DNA of 64,000 bases from Pleuronectes platessa (Eukaryota; Chordata; Actinopteri; Pleuronectiformes; Pleuronectidae). A program made the position numbers and the translations under genes. This document shows, piece by piece, positions 37,356 through 50,664 of this stretch; the stretch's first letter is position 1, and each line of letters opens with the position of its first letter. Below the pieces are notes generated by a model. It made no database searches. It was not told the origin of the DNA and saw nothing but the letters and a program-made list of their open reading frames with translations. Where the stretch lies: contig NC_070649.1 of assembly GCF_947347685.1 (NCBI RefSeq), positions 5,041,199 through 5,105,198 on the forward strand. The letters run 5' to 3'.

Positions 37356-37619
37356 TGCAGTTGTGGCAGTTCCACTGTTATGTCTAGAAAAGAGGTATAA
37401 TGAAGGGGCAGGCACATTCAAATGACTCAGAGAAACTCCCCATTAGACCTTTTTCTTTCTGCAGCACATGACACAACTCTGTGAAAGACGCTCTAAACTG
37501 TCCGGGCGGAAAACAAATCATAAATAAACAATTATAAATATATTTAAAAATCATGGGTCGGATGTTTGTGCCACCTGAAACTCTCTGCGGCTATAAATAG
37601 AAAAGGTCTCACAGTGTTG

Positions 37620-37800
37620 TCGCTGCTTGTAGTGAGCCATCGCCTCGGGGAAATGAGTGAGAGCTGGAATCCGGACGCACAAACCAGTGGCAGGAGCCGG
37701 CAAGTTGGTCTTCACTGCAGAGAGCTTCTCAATTAGCCACTAATTGCCTCTCGCCTTAACGAGTAGGACATTTCTTAGCACTAATGAAGCTGGTGGCAGG
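37620..37800. promoter_or_regulatory. Candidate intergenic enhancer block
   Basis: Single-copy sequence containing CTTCTCAATTAGCCACTAATTGCC, an inverted pair of homeodomain cores (CAATTAGC and GCTAATTG-like), then GCACTAATGAAGC. A GT microsatellite follows at 37807-37837. Confidence 0.3.
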
Positions 37801-37802
37801 CG

Positions 37803-37837
<35 letters not shown>

Positions 37838-40800
37838 ACTACAGTGGCGAGGTGTGTGTGTTTTTGAAAGAGAGAGAGCGGAGCCTGGAGTGGCGATCTA
37901 GTGGAGTCGGGGGCCGCAGCTCATTTTCAGCGAGCTGTTTGGAATTCTCTGGAAGGAATGTGTGGCTGCATTACTCTGCTGGCTGCCACCGCCACTTTCC
38001 AATGAGGCCCCACTTTGTCTTCACCCTCATCTAATCCACACCGGTACGGTCATCTACCTCAAAACCAATACAAGGCTGGGAATCAAACCGCCGGCTTAAA
38101 CTCCACTCGGTCCAATCAAGAAGGAAAGTGAGAATTTTTTTAACATTTCTTTTACGGCATCGTATTACAGACTGTAAATAAAGATACTTCCTCCCGCTAT
38201 CCAGAAATATTTAATAATTCAATATATAATATGTCGCTCTGGTAAATAACGATGTCCTGTACCTCTGGCTCAAGTCCCTGTGGACACTAAGCGAGTCCCG
38301 GTGGCGTTGGGCCTCAGCCGAGCGGCCGGGCTGACCGGGACACACTGCTCCATCCTTTTCCCCTGCCGTTCACACAGCAACCCAACACCCCTGACACAAG
38401 CTCACCCCCCCCCCAGCGCCCCCTCTGACTGCCAAGCAAAACACCTGGCATCTGGATGAGAAGGGCGCCAATTTCACAGTGCTTGCCAGGCGGTCAGCTG
38501 AGTCTCCGCCACACACACACACACACAAACACACACTTACATATTGGTGTGTGAGGGCAGAGCACTACGGATGTGGTGTGTGTGAGAAACAGCAGGAGAA
38601 GCCGATGAGTAACAGAATGAGGATTTAAGTTGAGGGTACGAGTGAGTGCAGGAGAGGCAGCTGAGTCTGGACACACACTGAACCACAGATTGGCAGCAGC
38701 ACCTCCTCTGGAAACATTTAGAACTTTACATCTGAGCTGCCACACGTCCACTGAATGGAAGTCAAGTGCTGGACAAAGTGCAAAGTACAGAGTCATTTCT
38801 GACTCTGAGACTGATGCACTTCCCTGGTGCACAGTTCCATTCTCTGGCTGTCGTCCTGTGTGTGTCAGAGGCCAGGGCCGCTGCTGAAAGCCTGATGGAT
38901 GGGGCCCCGGGCCCCGGGGTCAGGGACTTCAGCTGTTGTTGGCGACATCACAAGCCGGCGAACCACCGCCGCCAGCCTTGGGGTTCGCACCGGAGTGCAG
39001 AGCGCCTTTGTTTTCGGGTGTTTTTTCCAGAGTGAAAGGAAAGTGGGGACGTCCAGGTGGGGTTTGGACGGGGGGGACGGAGGCAGCGCACCGTGGGAGC
39101 CTGGGAGGAGCTCCACGGGGGACAGGTCCATTCAGAGGTGATGCTGCCTCCACTGGTTGAAATGGTCTCACCGACTGTGCTCATGTTTGCGATACTGAAT
39201 GAAAACAATGTTAGAAAAGCAGCCTACTGAATAAATTCATGCAAACCACAAGAGCTCACCACACTGAAGTGACGCCGGCCTCAGCGCCTGAATGCGCCGC
39301 AGATGGTTTCCCAGCTGCCTGCTCCCCACGTGTCACATGACACCAGCGTTGTCACAGAGAATAAAGCCACTTTCCTCATCGAGGAGTTGATAGAACACGA
39401 GCTGATATGAGCAGATGTTCGGTGAAAAGGGAGAAAAACATCCTGCTTCTCTCCATAATGGAATGTATGAACCTTTCATTGTTGCAACGACGATGTCATC
39501 AGCTCCAGAAAAAAATTGAAAAAGGAAGGGGGGGGGGGGGGGGGGTTGTCATGGAGACTGTTGGTGTAAAAAAAGATGGTGGTTGGTGGCTCGGCTGTGG
39601 TGAGTGGGCGAAGCAACGAGAGGCAAGCCAGAGAGCCAGCATCGCTTTCAGGGTAAATATGGTCTGAATTAACCGCGTTGCTGCATCGACTCGGCAGAAA
39701 GGAAAAGAGGAAAACAGAAAGGTGGAGACATTAAGTAAGAATGGATTTGTCTTAAACACAGCACAAGGTGAAACCAAGCACGCATATTGCACAGGATATG
39801 AAATTATTTCCAATATCAGCCCCGGCTGTGGAAAATTCAATTTCACAGCTCGTGAACAATATCAAACAAACACGACCGGGTGGGGAACCAGCGGCCCACT
39901 CCAACGTGAGTGATACTGTATGAAGAGGCTGCACGGCCCACATTAAAGAGAACGAGGCGGGTGAAGGGCGGGCTAACGGGGGGGCGCTAATCCATAACTC
40001 CACTCATCTCCATATTCAGGCCGTTTAAACCGCACATTAGCCACCAGCGATGTTCCCGTGGCCCGTCTCAGACCTCCAGGGTGGGGGGGTAGGGTGGGGG
40101 GTTTGCTTTCTAATGAACTGTATAATTAAATGAAAAGCTCGGCCCGCTCTCGAACCACTCCGCCGTCCCCGAGACCGAGCTGCCCTAACGAGGGACGAAT
40201 TGAAATGAATGACGGCAGGTGAAGGACAGAGGGACGAGGGACGAGGCGGGCTATCGCACCGGAATGTGCGTTTAATGAAGAGGACGCCGAGGACGGGGGG
40301 GAGGCTGAGGTCACCGCGGGCGCCAACCCATACCTCCATTCTGCGGCATGATAGTGTTCAGTCCCCCCCCCCCCACATACTCTCTCCATCATTCTTCTTC
40401 CCCTCCGTCTTTCTGTGCCTCTCTCTCTCACTGCTGTGTCTTTTTTGGGCTGCGTGGGCGAGATAGAAGTGTTTCAGCTTTACCTCCCCAGAGCGAGGCT
40501 TCTGACTGACACATGCTAACAAGTTAAGGTGTTCGACAGGGGCGCCGGCTGAATAGGTAATGCTGGGAGAACATAACCAGGGAATTCTACCCCCCCCCCC
40601 CCCCCCACCAGAACCAAAAACCTGCAGTTCACTGACTGGGGAACAGTGTGCCTCTGCATTTTCTTTCTTCTCCCTTAAAAAAAGAAGGCGACAAATTCAT
40701 GCAAAAAACTCTTGAATAACACAAGAGGAAATTGTGTATTTTCATAAAGCAAAAGAGAAAGTGAGAGGAATCCTCAATGAACTTGAACAAAAGGAGGATG

Positions 40801-41645
40801 GGTGGAGGGAGCAGACGATGTGGAGATGTGAAGGAAGGGTACGGCTTTCCTTTGAATCAAAGGTCGTTGGGTAGGAGAGGGAGAAATCCTCACATGACGA
40901 GTGTGTGTGTGTGTGTGTGTGTGTGTGTAGCCGACTGGAGGCATGAAAGTGTGTCTGTCAGTGCGTCGACGGCCGTGAGCGTGTCCAGTCTGAGTGTGTG
41001 TCATGTGGACGGCTGTGGACAAAGAGGAAACACTCACACACACTCTCACACTGTAACTGATCCAAGTTCCTCTTGTAGAGATTCCCGAGCTTTTGTTTAA
41101 TGGACGCTAAACGCAAATTAATTCTTGGTTGTTAAGTTGTTTATCGTCTCTGGCAGCGAACTGACCACATGCATTCAGAGGAGGCCGGTGTTTCCCCTCC
41201 TGATCCGGTGAACGACCAGTGGAGGCATCTTAAGTGCTGTGAGCGGCTTCGAGGACGTGGCCTCGGCTGAACCACAGGAACCAGTGACCGTCAGAATCAA
41301 GGATTTGTCGGTTTCCTTCGACTGAGTTTTGAGCTGTGGAGCAGAAAGCAGCTTGAGCCTGTGCAGTTTGGTTTTAATATTACGTTAAGGGGACTTGATG
41401 GCGGGATGGACTCTACTAAATATCTTTCTCGTTTTAATGTTTCCTCATTTTTTGGTAAAACTCCCTTGTTGATGTCTGATGCTCGAGAGCCCTCTCATTG
41501 TTTTGTCATCTAGATATTTACCCTCGAACAAAATAACCCATGAATGCAACAATTTCATCAGCACACATTTCAGAAAGCTGAGTGGCTTCGAACGCCTCGC
41601 AGAAGAGGGCTTCAGGAATGCTCCACGCTCGTGAGTGTACTCCCG

Positions 41646-41727
41646 CGGCATTAATACCATTACCGTGGCGTTATCATGGTGCTATCGAGGCATGGTAATG
41701 CCCCTGATGATGGTAAAGCCACGGACC
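41646..41727. other. Imperfect inverted repeat
   Basis: TACCGTGGCGTTATCATGG (41661-41679) pairs imperfectly with GATGATGGTAAAGCCACGGA (41706-41725). Inner arms CCATTAC and GGTAATG can also pair. It could be a hairpin or a transposon relic; no function can be assigned. Confidence 0.45.
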
Positions 41728-42144
41728 ATGTGACGCTTAATGGACTACAACGTGCAAACCTCCTTTATGTGTCCTTTAAAGTGTGAAACGTGACTAAAAT
41801 ACTCGTCTCTGAAGGCTAAAATTAGCAGAGCGGCTTTGTCTCTTCAAATGTGCTTTAGTTCTATGTGAGCAGGATATCTGGGGCCGGTTTCTAATCACAA
41901 GATGGTGAAAATCATGGGATTCGGTCACTACACGGTTAGAAACGTGTGATTAAAAGCCTTTGCTCGATACCCTCAGATAAACAGATGATCTGAAGTAGGT
42001 GAGGAGCATTGATGTCACCCCGACTGTATCTGGGAAAGAGTTCATTTGCTTAAAAATGGGCTTAAATGAAAACAATTGATCGAGCATTTATCTGGTTTGA
42101 AAAGGTCGATCCCGGCACCGACAAAGGGAGGGGGGGGGGGGGGG

Positions 42145-42425
42145 TCGTAGACGAGACAGATCAGCAGAGGCCTGCTCCCTGTTGGCCTTGGAGATAATTA
42201 AACACTAACTGATAGTAACAGCCTCCTCCACACTCTAATTATTCCCCGTTTCAAGTCTAATTTCACCAATCACTGCCATCTTTGTTTCGGAGAGCAAATT
42301 GGGCCATAATCACTTTCTAGTGGAGATTTCCCTGCGTCTAATTGTCGGAGATGATTCAGTCATTATCAGAACGCCGGCTGCTCTTATCGCTCATCTCAAC
42401 AGGGCTGACTGGTCCAGAGATCCAG
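42145..42425. promoter_or_regulatory. Candidate conserved enhancer near the pard3b 3' end
   Basis: About 280 bp of single-copy DNA with GGAGATAATTAAACACTAACTG, CTCTAATTATTCCCC, CACCAATCACTGCC, CATCTTTGTTTCGG (SOX/TCF-like), GGGCCATAATCAC and GTCTAATTGTCGG. Several homeodomain, CCAAT-like and SOX cores with no simple repeat make this one of the two best conserved-element candidates. It lies 1.1 kb past the pard3b stop codon, so it could also be transcribed in the 3' UTR. Confidence 0.38.
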
Positions 42426-43516
42426 CTCAGAGACGTGAAGCTCAATAGAGGAATGGATTTGTTTTAAAGTGATGACTCGTGGGGGAACGTGAGTATTTGA
42501 AATATATTTGGTTAAATGAAACTATTAGGTTCTGCACAGGATGAGAATTTCAAACATTTAATGTAAAGTGTAAAAAAATATATAAAAAACAAAACCACCA
42601 TGTAGTTATTTGACAGCATATTTAATCCAAACCACCATTGACACATTTAAGGAGATTTCATTGCACTAAGCTTTGATATGTTTAAGGATAAAAATGTTGA
42701 TTTAAAGTCTCTATGAGCTGCACAGTGGACGAGGAGCCACACAGCGGATGTCGTATTATTAGAAACAACACAAAAATATCACATTTAGACTCATTTGTAA
42801 TGATACAGTATAAAATACACATCAATACATCGGCCACGTGCACAAATAAAGGCAGCAGACTCCGGTGTGACGGCAGGATGTGAGGGAAGTCCGAGCGACA
42901 AAACATCAAGGACGAGGAGACACTTTGAAGGGCAGTTATTTCCTTTTCCTGTTTGTCCGCTCAACTTCCTGTGTGTCTTTTGTGTTATCACAGTCGGGTC
43001 CCCGGTCAAGGTGATGGCGCTTCGCTTCCTTCGAAACGCCAGCGTGTGGAAAAAAACCGCTGAGTCAGCATCGCGTCCGTCACGCTCAGCTCGCTGGATT
43101 CTATCTGACATGCAGCACCAGGTTTACTCCTCCTCTCTACTGTGTGGAATTAACTTCATTTCCCTTCATTTCATTTCTACCTAGTAAAATGATATCAAAA
43201 TAGGATCCATTTAGCAAATTGACACATTTGTAAATAAGTGGCAAACGTATATATATATAAATATGTACATCCACATACTGTAGAAGTCCCTAATGCTTGT
43301 TAAATCGGCCTCGGCCTGTGAGGACAGATCGACCAGATGGTTTCAGCCCCTCAGCTTGTCACTGAACGCCCTCAGGCTTCATGATTGAATAAATTAATAT
43401 GGCAAAATCACACTTTGGCAGCCGGGATGACAGCTGATATATATCCGGAGCTATTTATAAACTCTGGAGGCCTCGTTTGTACAGGTGAGTGGGTTGGTTG
43501 GGGGGGGGGCTACCTT

Positions 43517-43922
43517 TTACACTGCACCTATCACTGGGTTCTTCCCTCTCGGGTCGGGCTGCCTGTCCTCCCTGTAGGTGTAGCGCTCGGGGCTGGTGTA
43601 GCGCTCCCTGGGGGCGGGGCTCCTCTCCGGGCTGGTGTAGCGGCCCGGGCTGGCGCTCCGGTAGCCGTCCACTCGCCCTCCGGCGGCTTCGTAGTAGTGG
43701 CGGCCTCTGGGACCCGTGCTGGGAGACGGGGGGGCGTCCTGCCTCTCCGTGCGGGGCTGCTGTCCTGCGTGGGGGGACGAGGGGTAGTAACGCTGGTTTC
43801 CAGACGCCTGCAGGTACTGGTTGTCCTGTTGAGGGAGTGGGACGCGGCCGGCCTGGCTGGGGTAGGGGGCTGCCTCTCTTGGCGTGGGTCTGGAGTGGGT
43901 GGGGTAGTCATATGGATCCCTC
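43517..43922 (-). CDS. pard3b: PAR-3 family terminal exon: disordered C-terminal tail
   Basis: A 406-bp coding exon entered by a CTCTTTCAG acceptor. Its first base completes an Arg codon from the previous exon and it ends at TAA (43519-43517). It encodes RDPYDYPTHSRPTPREAAPY and on to a Tyr/Arg/Pro/Ser-rich tail with no predicted fold. Near the end RYTSPER occurs, followed by RYTSPERYTYRE, preceded by a related SPGR, giving a short internal repeat with SP sites typical of proline-directed phosphorylation. The final residues are KNPVIGAV. The last four, IGAV, have a small hydrophobic C-terminus that could be a PDZ ligand. The exon is GC-rich, so open frames occur on the other strand too. Confidence 0.68.
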
Positions 43923-45117
43923 CTGAAAGAGAAAAGTTGTGTATTGTGAGAACAATTGCAGCTGCATAACTTTATTAGACACTCACACAATCGCACATGT
44001 ATATATACGAACGCTTAAGACTATAGAGGAAGACAATATCTGACACCGGTTGAAACTGGTTTGGAGTGGCCGTGCCAGAGACCTCCCTCACCTCCTCCTG
44101 TTATTCAGTTTACACGGCGAGGCTGTGGCCTTGGCAGGATCGAGTTGTGGGGGGACATGGATGGAGAGATGCCAAGAGATAACAGCAAATGCCTCGGTAA
44201 GCATATATGAGGTAGAGTGTGTGTGGAGGAATGTGTGTGAGTGTGTGTGTATCCCAGGGGTCCGCAGTAACGAGGCAGCCAGCTGGAAGTCTCCAGTTGC
44301 CTCCCACTAGCTTTGGGTGATTAGGGGCTAAACCCCTGGGTAAGGCGACACGCGGGCCTCAGGGTGACGGAGGGGGGGAGGAGAGGGAGAAAGTGAGCGA
44401 GGGGGGGAAAGAAGAAGGGAGGGCCGCTCACCTTTCACAGGCCCATTCAAATGTTTTCCGTCTTATGTGCTGTTTCCAGAGCGGAGGGTGACACACGAGT
44501 CCGGGCGAGTAAGCGAATCTAAAGTCGGGTCTTCCCTCCGCCTCGCTGGGAGGGAAACTCGCTCTATTTTTAAAACGCGTGTGGTGTGCACGAGCCGGGT
44601 CAACATCATAAATTGATAACTTCTGACATTAAACGTTTTCCCTCACACAAAGTCAGCAGGGTTGTTCCAAACCACCACAAGACTGCCCAGTGCACGTCAC
44701 ACAGCACAATGTAGACTGTCAGTAATGCCTTATTTCTATATATAGATTTGTATATGCACTGTTAAATCTCATACTTCTTTAACATCAGCATGGTTATTCT
44801 AGTAAACGTTCATGTGCATCAGTTGGTTATAAATGGCCGAACAGTAGGTGTGTAACCGGCTCTCGCTCAAACCTCCATAACGTTTTCTCACTCAGCGGTC
44901 GAGGGCGACAAACAGATTTAGACGTTTTGCTTCCCAGCCCTTGACAATGGCTCCCACTGTAGTTATTACACAGAAGCCTGGAGCTTAGAGCCTCTCCCTT
45001 GTTCTGCAATCATATCCGTGCGCCTCCTCCGTCCGGTCCCCTGAGTTGAGATCAGCACCTGTTGACTGGCCAATTAGAATGACTCACTCAGCGCAGATTA
45101 GGTCGCGCACAGCTCAG

Positions 45118-45118
<1 letters not shown>

Positions 45119-45170
<52 letters not shown>
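45119..45170. repeat. (GT)n microsatellite
   Basis: 52 bases of pure TG in the pard3b last intron. Confidence 0.97.
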
Positions 45171-45175
<5 letters not shown>

Positions 45176-45230
45176 GCGTAGAAACAGACTTCCCTGGAGG
45201 ATATTCGTGGACTGTGGTGATGTGGATTTC

Positions 45231-45269
<39 letters not shown>

Positions 45270-47739
45270 CTGAGCGGGAGGCCTGACCACCCAAACAGAG
45301 CAGTGGGGCAGCGTACACAGGTGGTCCCATGAATGAACAGCGCTGCCTTGTCAGTCAGCAGGGCAGTTAAAGACCGAGTCGCACATGCACACCCACAGAG
45401 AGATAAGGAAGAAAAAAAAAAACGGGAGGAGGGAGCGGAAAATACCAGAAGAAGGAAGGAAAGAGAGAAAGAGAGAAATGTGAGAGGTAGAGAGAGATTT
45501 CATATCAAATGAAGACGTGAGGAGCAGATGTGGCGGGGAGTCTGGGTAAGAACAACCTTCCTGTACGGCTCAGCAAAAAGTGGAAAGAGCAAGAGAGAGC
45601 AAAAAGAAAAGAGGGATGAAGGTCAACCTCCTCATTAATCCAGATTAAATGGTGAAGGCCACCAGGGGAGGCGAAGGGAGGGAGAGAGAGAGAGAGGGAA
45701 CGGGTGATACAGAGATAGAGGAGAGGGAACACCTGGGTCCTGAGGTCGACTCCGGCCCACCCAACCAGACTGGAGCCTTCACCAGTTTCCTTTCTTCTCT
45801 CATCACTCAACTCCCAGTAGATGCTGCATGTTCCATTTCCACATCTTTTTCCACTTCCCCTACTTCTCATTCACCTTCGGGACCCTCTCTGTATAATATC
45901 TATTTATTACACCTCTCTTCACACCGCGCCTATTTTAAATCAAATAAAAGCAAATCAGACTTTGTTGTCATTTCACATGCAACAGTAGTGCAGGCAGGAG
46001 GAAATGGCCTTTCCCTGGGATCACTCGATAAGATAAAGAAACTAAAAGGAGATCACAAATACAAACACAAAATGAGAAAACCCACAATGTCCCTGAGTCC
46101 CATATATTGTTAATATAATTTAAACACGTCTCTTACTGTGTTTTCATCTAGAGCCCAATGTTCGCTTCCCAAAGATAACAATCAGCGTACAGCAGGGATA
46201 TGAGCCACATAAATCCACATCTGGAAGAATTTAGACAAGGTCCATTACAGCGGATTTCATCTACAGTCCCCGTTAGGCTCCAGACATTTTACTGAAACTT
46301 TGTGGAGGGACAGTCTGTGTTTCCTTCAAGTGAAATGTCCTCGTGAGATGTGAGAATACAGCAGGAAAACATCCGAGTGGGCCGGTTGATGACACACCTG
46401 ATACACGAGGGACACACACAAATCTGTCAGGAGGAAAAAGACGTGTCATACACCTAAAGGACGTCAAGGCGTGAAAGGGACCCTTAATATTTTCTTTCTT
46501 CAATTTCCTGGATGACTAATGGCGAGGAGAAATTCCTCCAGTGCAATGATACCACAGTGTGGGTGACCTTTGACCCGGCCACGCCACAGCAAAGTGGCCT
46601 CGGCCTCTTATGGGAGTATTTACGGTTCTTTACGGTGACGAGTGTTTGAGACCAAAAGAGAAGTTCAAATGTGTAATATCAGATACAGGAAGGATGTTGT
46701 GTTGAAGCAAACACACAGGAAGTTGTGAGATAATTGTGGGTATTAGCCCGACTACCTGCAGCCACATGAGAGCACATTTGTGTGTGTATCCGGCCCAGCA
46801 GCTGGGGGATTAGGGGGTGCATGGGCCCCAGCGACCCACAGGGAGCTCCTCATCCCTGGGTCACGCAGCTGGCTTCGACTTGGGAGGAAGATGGATGTGT
46901 TTAGTCTGGGGACCTTTTGTTAACCTGAGTCTCACTCCAACCATGTCCAATGTGCACAATATTAGAATTTTCCATAAATTAGGATTGAACTTGGCGCAGA
47001 TTGGCAGCATGTGAGAGTCGAGAGAGGAGCGCATGGCTCGGTTTGTATATTTCAAGTGTCCGAGTGAGATCTGTGTTTACGTGTTCGCTGACGTGACTTC
47101 ATGTGAAAGGCACCGTGAGAGGGAAGGAGAAAGAAACGCACACACGCCAGAGTAACACAAAGTCTGAAAAGAGACATAACAAATGACCGAGGACGAATAA
47201 ACAGTCACCGAGTTTCTCCATTTATTACCCCAGAGGTCAAATATCCTGCAGTGCACTGGTTTACCTGTGAGCTGCCAAAAGCACAGCATCCCCAAGGCCA
47301 GGGCCGATGTTTCCTCCAGAAACTTTTGACTCACACCAAACACGGCAGATTACCGCCGGATTAAAATGTTGGTCGCCTTCGGTAATCACAATTAAACGGA
47401 GCCGCGCCAGTCGCCGCTAATCTAGTCTGAAAAGAGCTTATGACAACAGCAGACGTGGAGACAGTAGGTGTGTTTCCATTCAGCTGTCACACCGGGCTTC
47501 ACGCACACTTTGGAAAATGTCAATGTAGTGAAAGGGGAAGAAAACAAGCAAATGCAAATTAGATGTTTCTGTGAGCGACGAAGAAAAGTCATCAGGAGGA
47601 CTTCCAGGAACATATAATATAGGTTGTTTCTTTCTTTGTTATGATTTAATGTATAAGTGGGATTAGAATAGAGGTATTATTATTATAGCTATGATTTAAA
47701 GATGCAAGGGACTGACGAGGGGAGGGATAATTTACAGGT

Positions 47740-48080
47740 AACATTTCAATGAAGCTGTTTTCAGACATGAGCTCGCAGAAGGAACTTTGAGGCGAGGGAT
47801 GGAATTCTGGGTAAAACGTGCAGGAGGCTGTGGAAATAACACATCATTGTTTAAAGCTCAAGTATTCTAATCACATGTATGGAGTATTCTTCCAGTTTCA
47901 CGTCTGTCACATGTTAGAAACATCATCGACACGTCCGCTCGCTCGCTGTGAATCTTTCAGACATTTCCCTTAATGCATTTTACAGAGAAGCTGGCTAGAG
48001 AAGTTCCTGAAAGTGTTTGGAGCAACTGACAGGGACATTTGTGTTCTCACATACAGCCCCTCTGGAAAATGCCAGGAAAA
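47740..48080. mobile_element. Interspersed repeat copy (family shared with 52440-52570)
   Basis: Contains TTTTCAGACATGAGCTCGCAG at the left and GAAGTTCCTGAAAGTGTTTGG plus GTTCTCACATACAGCCCCTC at the right. A sister segment at 52440-52570 carries GGAGTTCCAGAAAGTGTCTGG. The shared core is direct evidence of repetition. The resemblance to a common teleost repeat is from memory. Confidence 0.5.
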
Positions 48081-49004
48081 CATCCGGAGTTCGGTGCGTG
48101 TCTAAAAGCAGCAAAAGTGCTAATCCCCAAAATCGTGCCATTGCATTTGTGGAATGCAAAACATCTGAACAGAAAAGACGACATTTAGAAATAGAGCGGC
48201 AGAGAGAGGGGAAAAGAAAAAGAGAGGAGCCATGTTTAGCAGGAGACAGACAGTGAGACAGACAGATGCAGACACCACTGAGGTCTATATGGAGCAGCCG
48301 AGCAGGGTGTGATGTGAACCACAGGGACCAACCAGAGAGGAAAGCTGTAATGACACGCCATGTAATACATCTGACTCACACCTCAGGAACATCAACACCA
48401 TATACCACACTCACAACCTCCCTCTCCAATGTGCGTGTATGTGTGTGAGGGGCGAGTGCAATTTACAGACTGAGCATTACATACATATTTATATACATGT
48501 GAATGTCTGTCGGGAGTGTGTGTGATTACATGCGAGGCAGCGGAAGATAAATGTGTGCGTTTGTGTGTCCATCTGGGACGGCGGGAGTGTGCGATGCCAT
48601 TTAGGCGCCGCCTCCACCTTGTGACAGTGAGGAATTCGGGTGTGTGGTGATAGCGTGGCAGATGGGAGCCGGGGGGGCGGGGGGGGCGGTGGCTGCACCT
48701 GCCCCCTCGGAAACGGAAGAAGGAAATTAGGGAACTACCCCGGTCCCTCAACTGCACCCGGCCCTCGTGAGTGCTTTACACTAAACAGCTGGAAAAGAAC
48801 CAATTCATCAGACTGACACACAAAAACACACACACACAACAAAATGGGATTAAACTCGGGAAACAGCAGCCTAGTGTGAGCTGTGACATATGTTAGAAAT
48901 GCAGAAATCCCAATCTAGGATGTACTTTTCCAAGTTACTTTAATAAAACTAAATTAAATAAGGTTGATATTGAATGTAGCTTCAGGAGGTATTCTATATA
49001 TAGA

Positions 49005-49065
49005 TAATTAACTTCATTTATATAGCACTTTTCAAAATAACAAGTTAACAAAGTGCCTTTCTAGT
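49005..49065. mobile_element. Fragment of a teleost interspersed repeat
   Basis: CATTTATATAGCACTTTTC followed by ACAAAGTGCCTTTC is the hallmark end of a very common fish repeat (TTTATATAGCGC...AAAGTGCTTT). Short and degraded. Confidence 0.5.
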
Positions 49066-49367
49066 CGATTCCTGCTCTGGCCTCCGTTCAAAGTTCACAT
49101 CCAGTGTGTTTGTCTTCTTCGGTTCTCACCTGACATTAAGAGTCAGAGCAGATGCTCAGACACTTAACTGCACTGCACCTAAATGACATTAGCACATTTC
49201 ACTTATTAATGTTCTGATTGCGGAGATGAGGAGAACATACAGATGCATATGCAGGCACATCTGGCCGTCATGTGCTCACCTGTTGTGGCGGGCAGACACG
49301 CGTCGCATGCAAAATGCAATAATTGCTCAGTGGAAAGGAAAAGCAGCTGCTGCACCTCACTTCCAAC

Positions 49368-49446
49368 CACTCCCACACACACTCCCACTCCCACACACAC
49401 TCCCACACACACTCCCACTCCCACACACACTTCCACACACACACTC
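49368..49446. repeat. CACTCCCA/CACACA composite tandem repeat
   Basis: Alternating blocks of ACTCCC and ACACAC, about 80 bp long. Longer repeats of roughly 28 bp are visible within it. Confidence 0.85.
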
Positions 49447-49914
49447 ATATGCATGTGTGCAGATATTTTTCTTGATGAAATGTTGGATGTGACAGGATGT
49501 TCCGAGAAACCAGTGCTGCCACAGAAATGTTTTTATTCACCAATGGTGCAAGGAGGTGATATCAATATAGAGAAATACTGGAGAGCCTGAACAATATGAC
49601 ATGTCAGCCGATATATAGAAATTATATAAATATCTATATATTATAAATCCTTAAAAATATAGAAACATTGGCAATTATTCCTAAGATATCTTCATATCAG
49701 CAGTCATATCTGTGAAAGGTTCCAGATAAGTCTGGAGCCAGAACCACAACGCTCCTCTAGTCATCAATTATTGTAAAATATGTGTATTTAAAAAATGTAA
49801 TACAATACATTTAGCAAGTTGACATGTTCATTAGTGCATGATGCATTCTCCAGATACTCCAAATCCGTCCACGTCCAAACTCTGCACACACACACAGACA
49901 CACACACACACAAA

Positions 49915-50125
49915 GCCACAGCACTAATGGCACTGAGCTAGCTGAGTGCTACAGACACAGAGCAGGCCCTGGCTCCACAGCAAAGGAAACCATTAGCCGC
50001 TCTGGCCCCGGCCACCGAGGCAGCTCTGCTAATCAAACCCGCCTATGTCAACAGCGGCGGTGGAAATTGGCTCTCACCTAAGACTCACGGGCCTCATCTA
50101 AACGGGCCTGTGTTTACACCCTCTG
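49915..50125. promoter_or_regulatory. Candidate intronic regulatory block
   Basis: Single-copy sequence with GCACTAATGGCAC, AACCATTAGCCGC, CTGCTAATCAAACC and GGCTAATGACC. The four TAAT cores sit in GC-balanced sequence within the pard3b last intron. Conservation was not tested. Confidence 0.3.
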
Positions 50126-50664
50126 CTACTTTCTACCAGGCTAATGACCGGGAGACGTGGACAGTGTCGGAGGCAGCGGCTGCAGCATCGAGGCTCGGGG
50201 TCGGAAATGAGCAGGTGAGGAGAGACGGGAGGCGCCGGGGCCAAACGGCCTGGATTCAAACCGACAGTCTCTCATGAAGCTCATGTGAACATTTAATGAC
50301 TCATTCATCATTTCAGTGATGTCACGCATCCGACGACAATCAATAACCATTTATTCTGCATCCACGTCCTTTTCCATGTATTCTGGTGATTCGAGGTGAT
50401 TGAGCTGCTGCTGCTCTTTTTCCCAGTGACCTACAGTACAGGCCTGAGAACCAAAAATTACACCAAAAAAAAGGGAGATTTACTTCTTGGGCCGAGAGGG
50501 AGAGAGATTGTGTAATGGAGACACTCAGGGGAGAAGCAGTGAGGTAACAATTGATGACAGAAACAGATGGGTTTTCGTTTTTTCCTCTTTCAGGCTGTTC
50601 ACAACTCGCTTTCAATTTCTCAGATTATTTGCAGTTCAAACTACGTTCACTGTGCACCTCTTCT

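Noticed and set aside
43385..43969. 194-codon plus-strand frame opposite the pard3b last exon
   Set aside because: It is an antisense shadow of a GC-rich coding exon. The minus-strand frame has matching splice sites and phase.
45649..46113. 154-codon plus-strand frame in the pard3b intron
   Set aside because: It starts in GA-rich low complexity and runs into AT-rich DNA with no domain or conserved motif seen.
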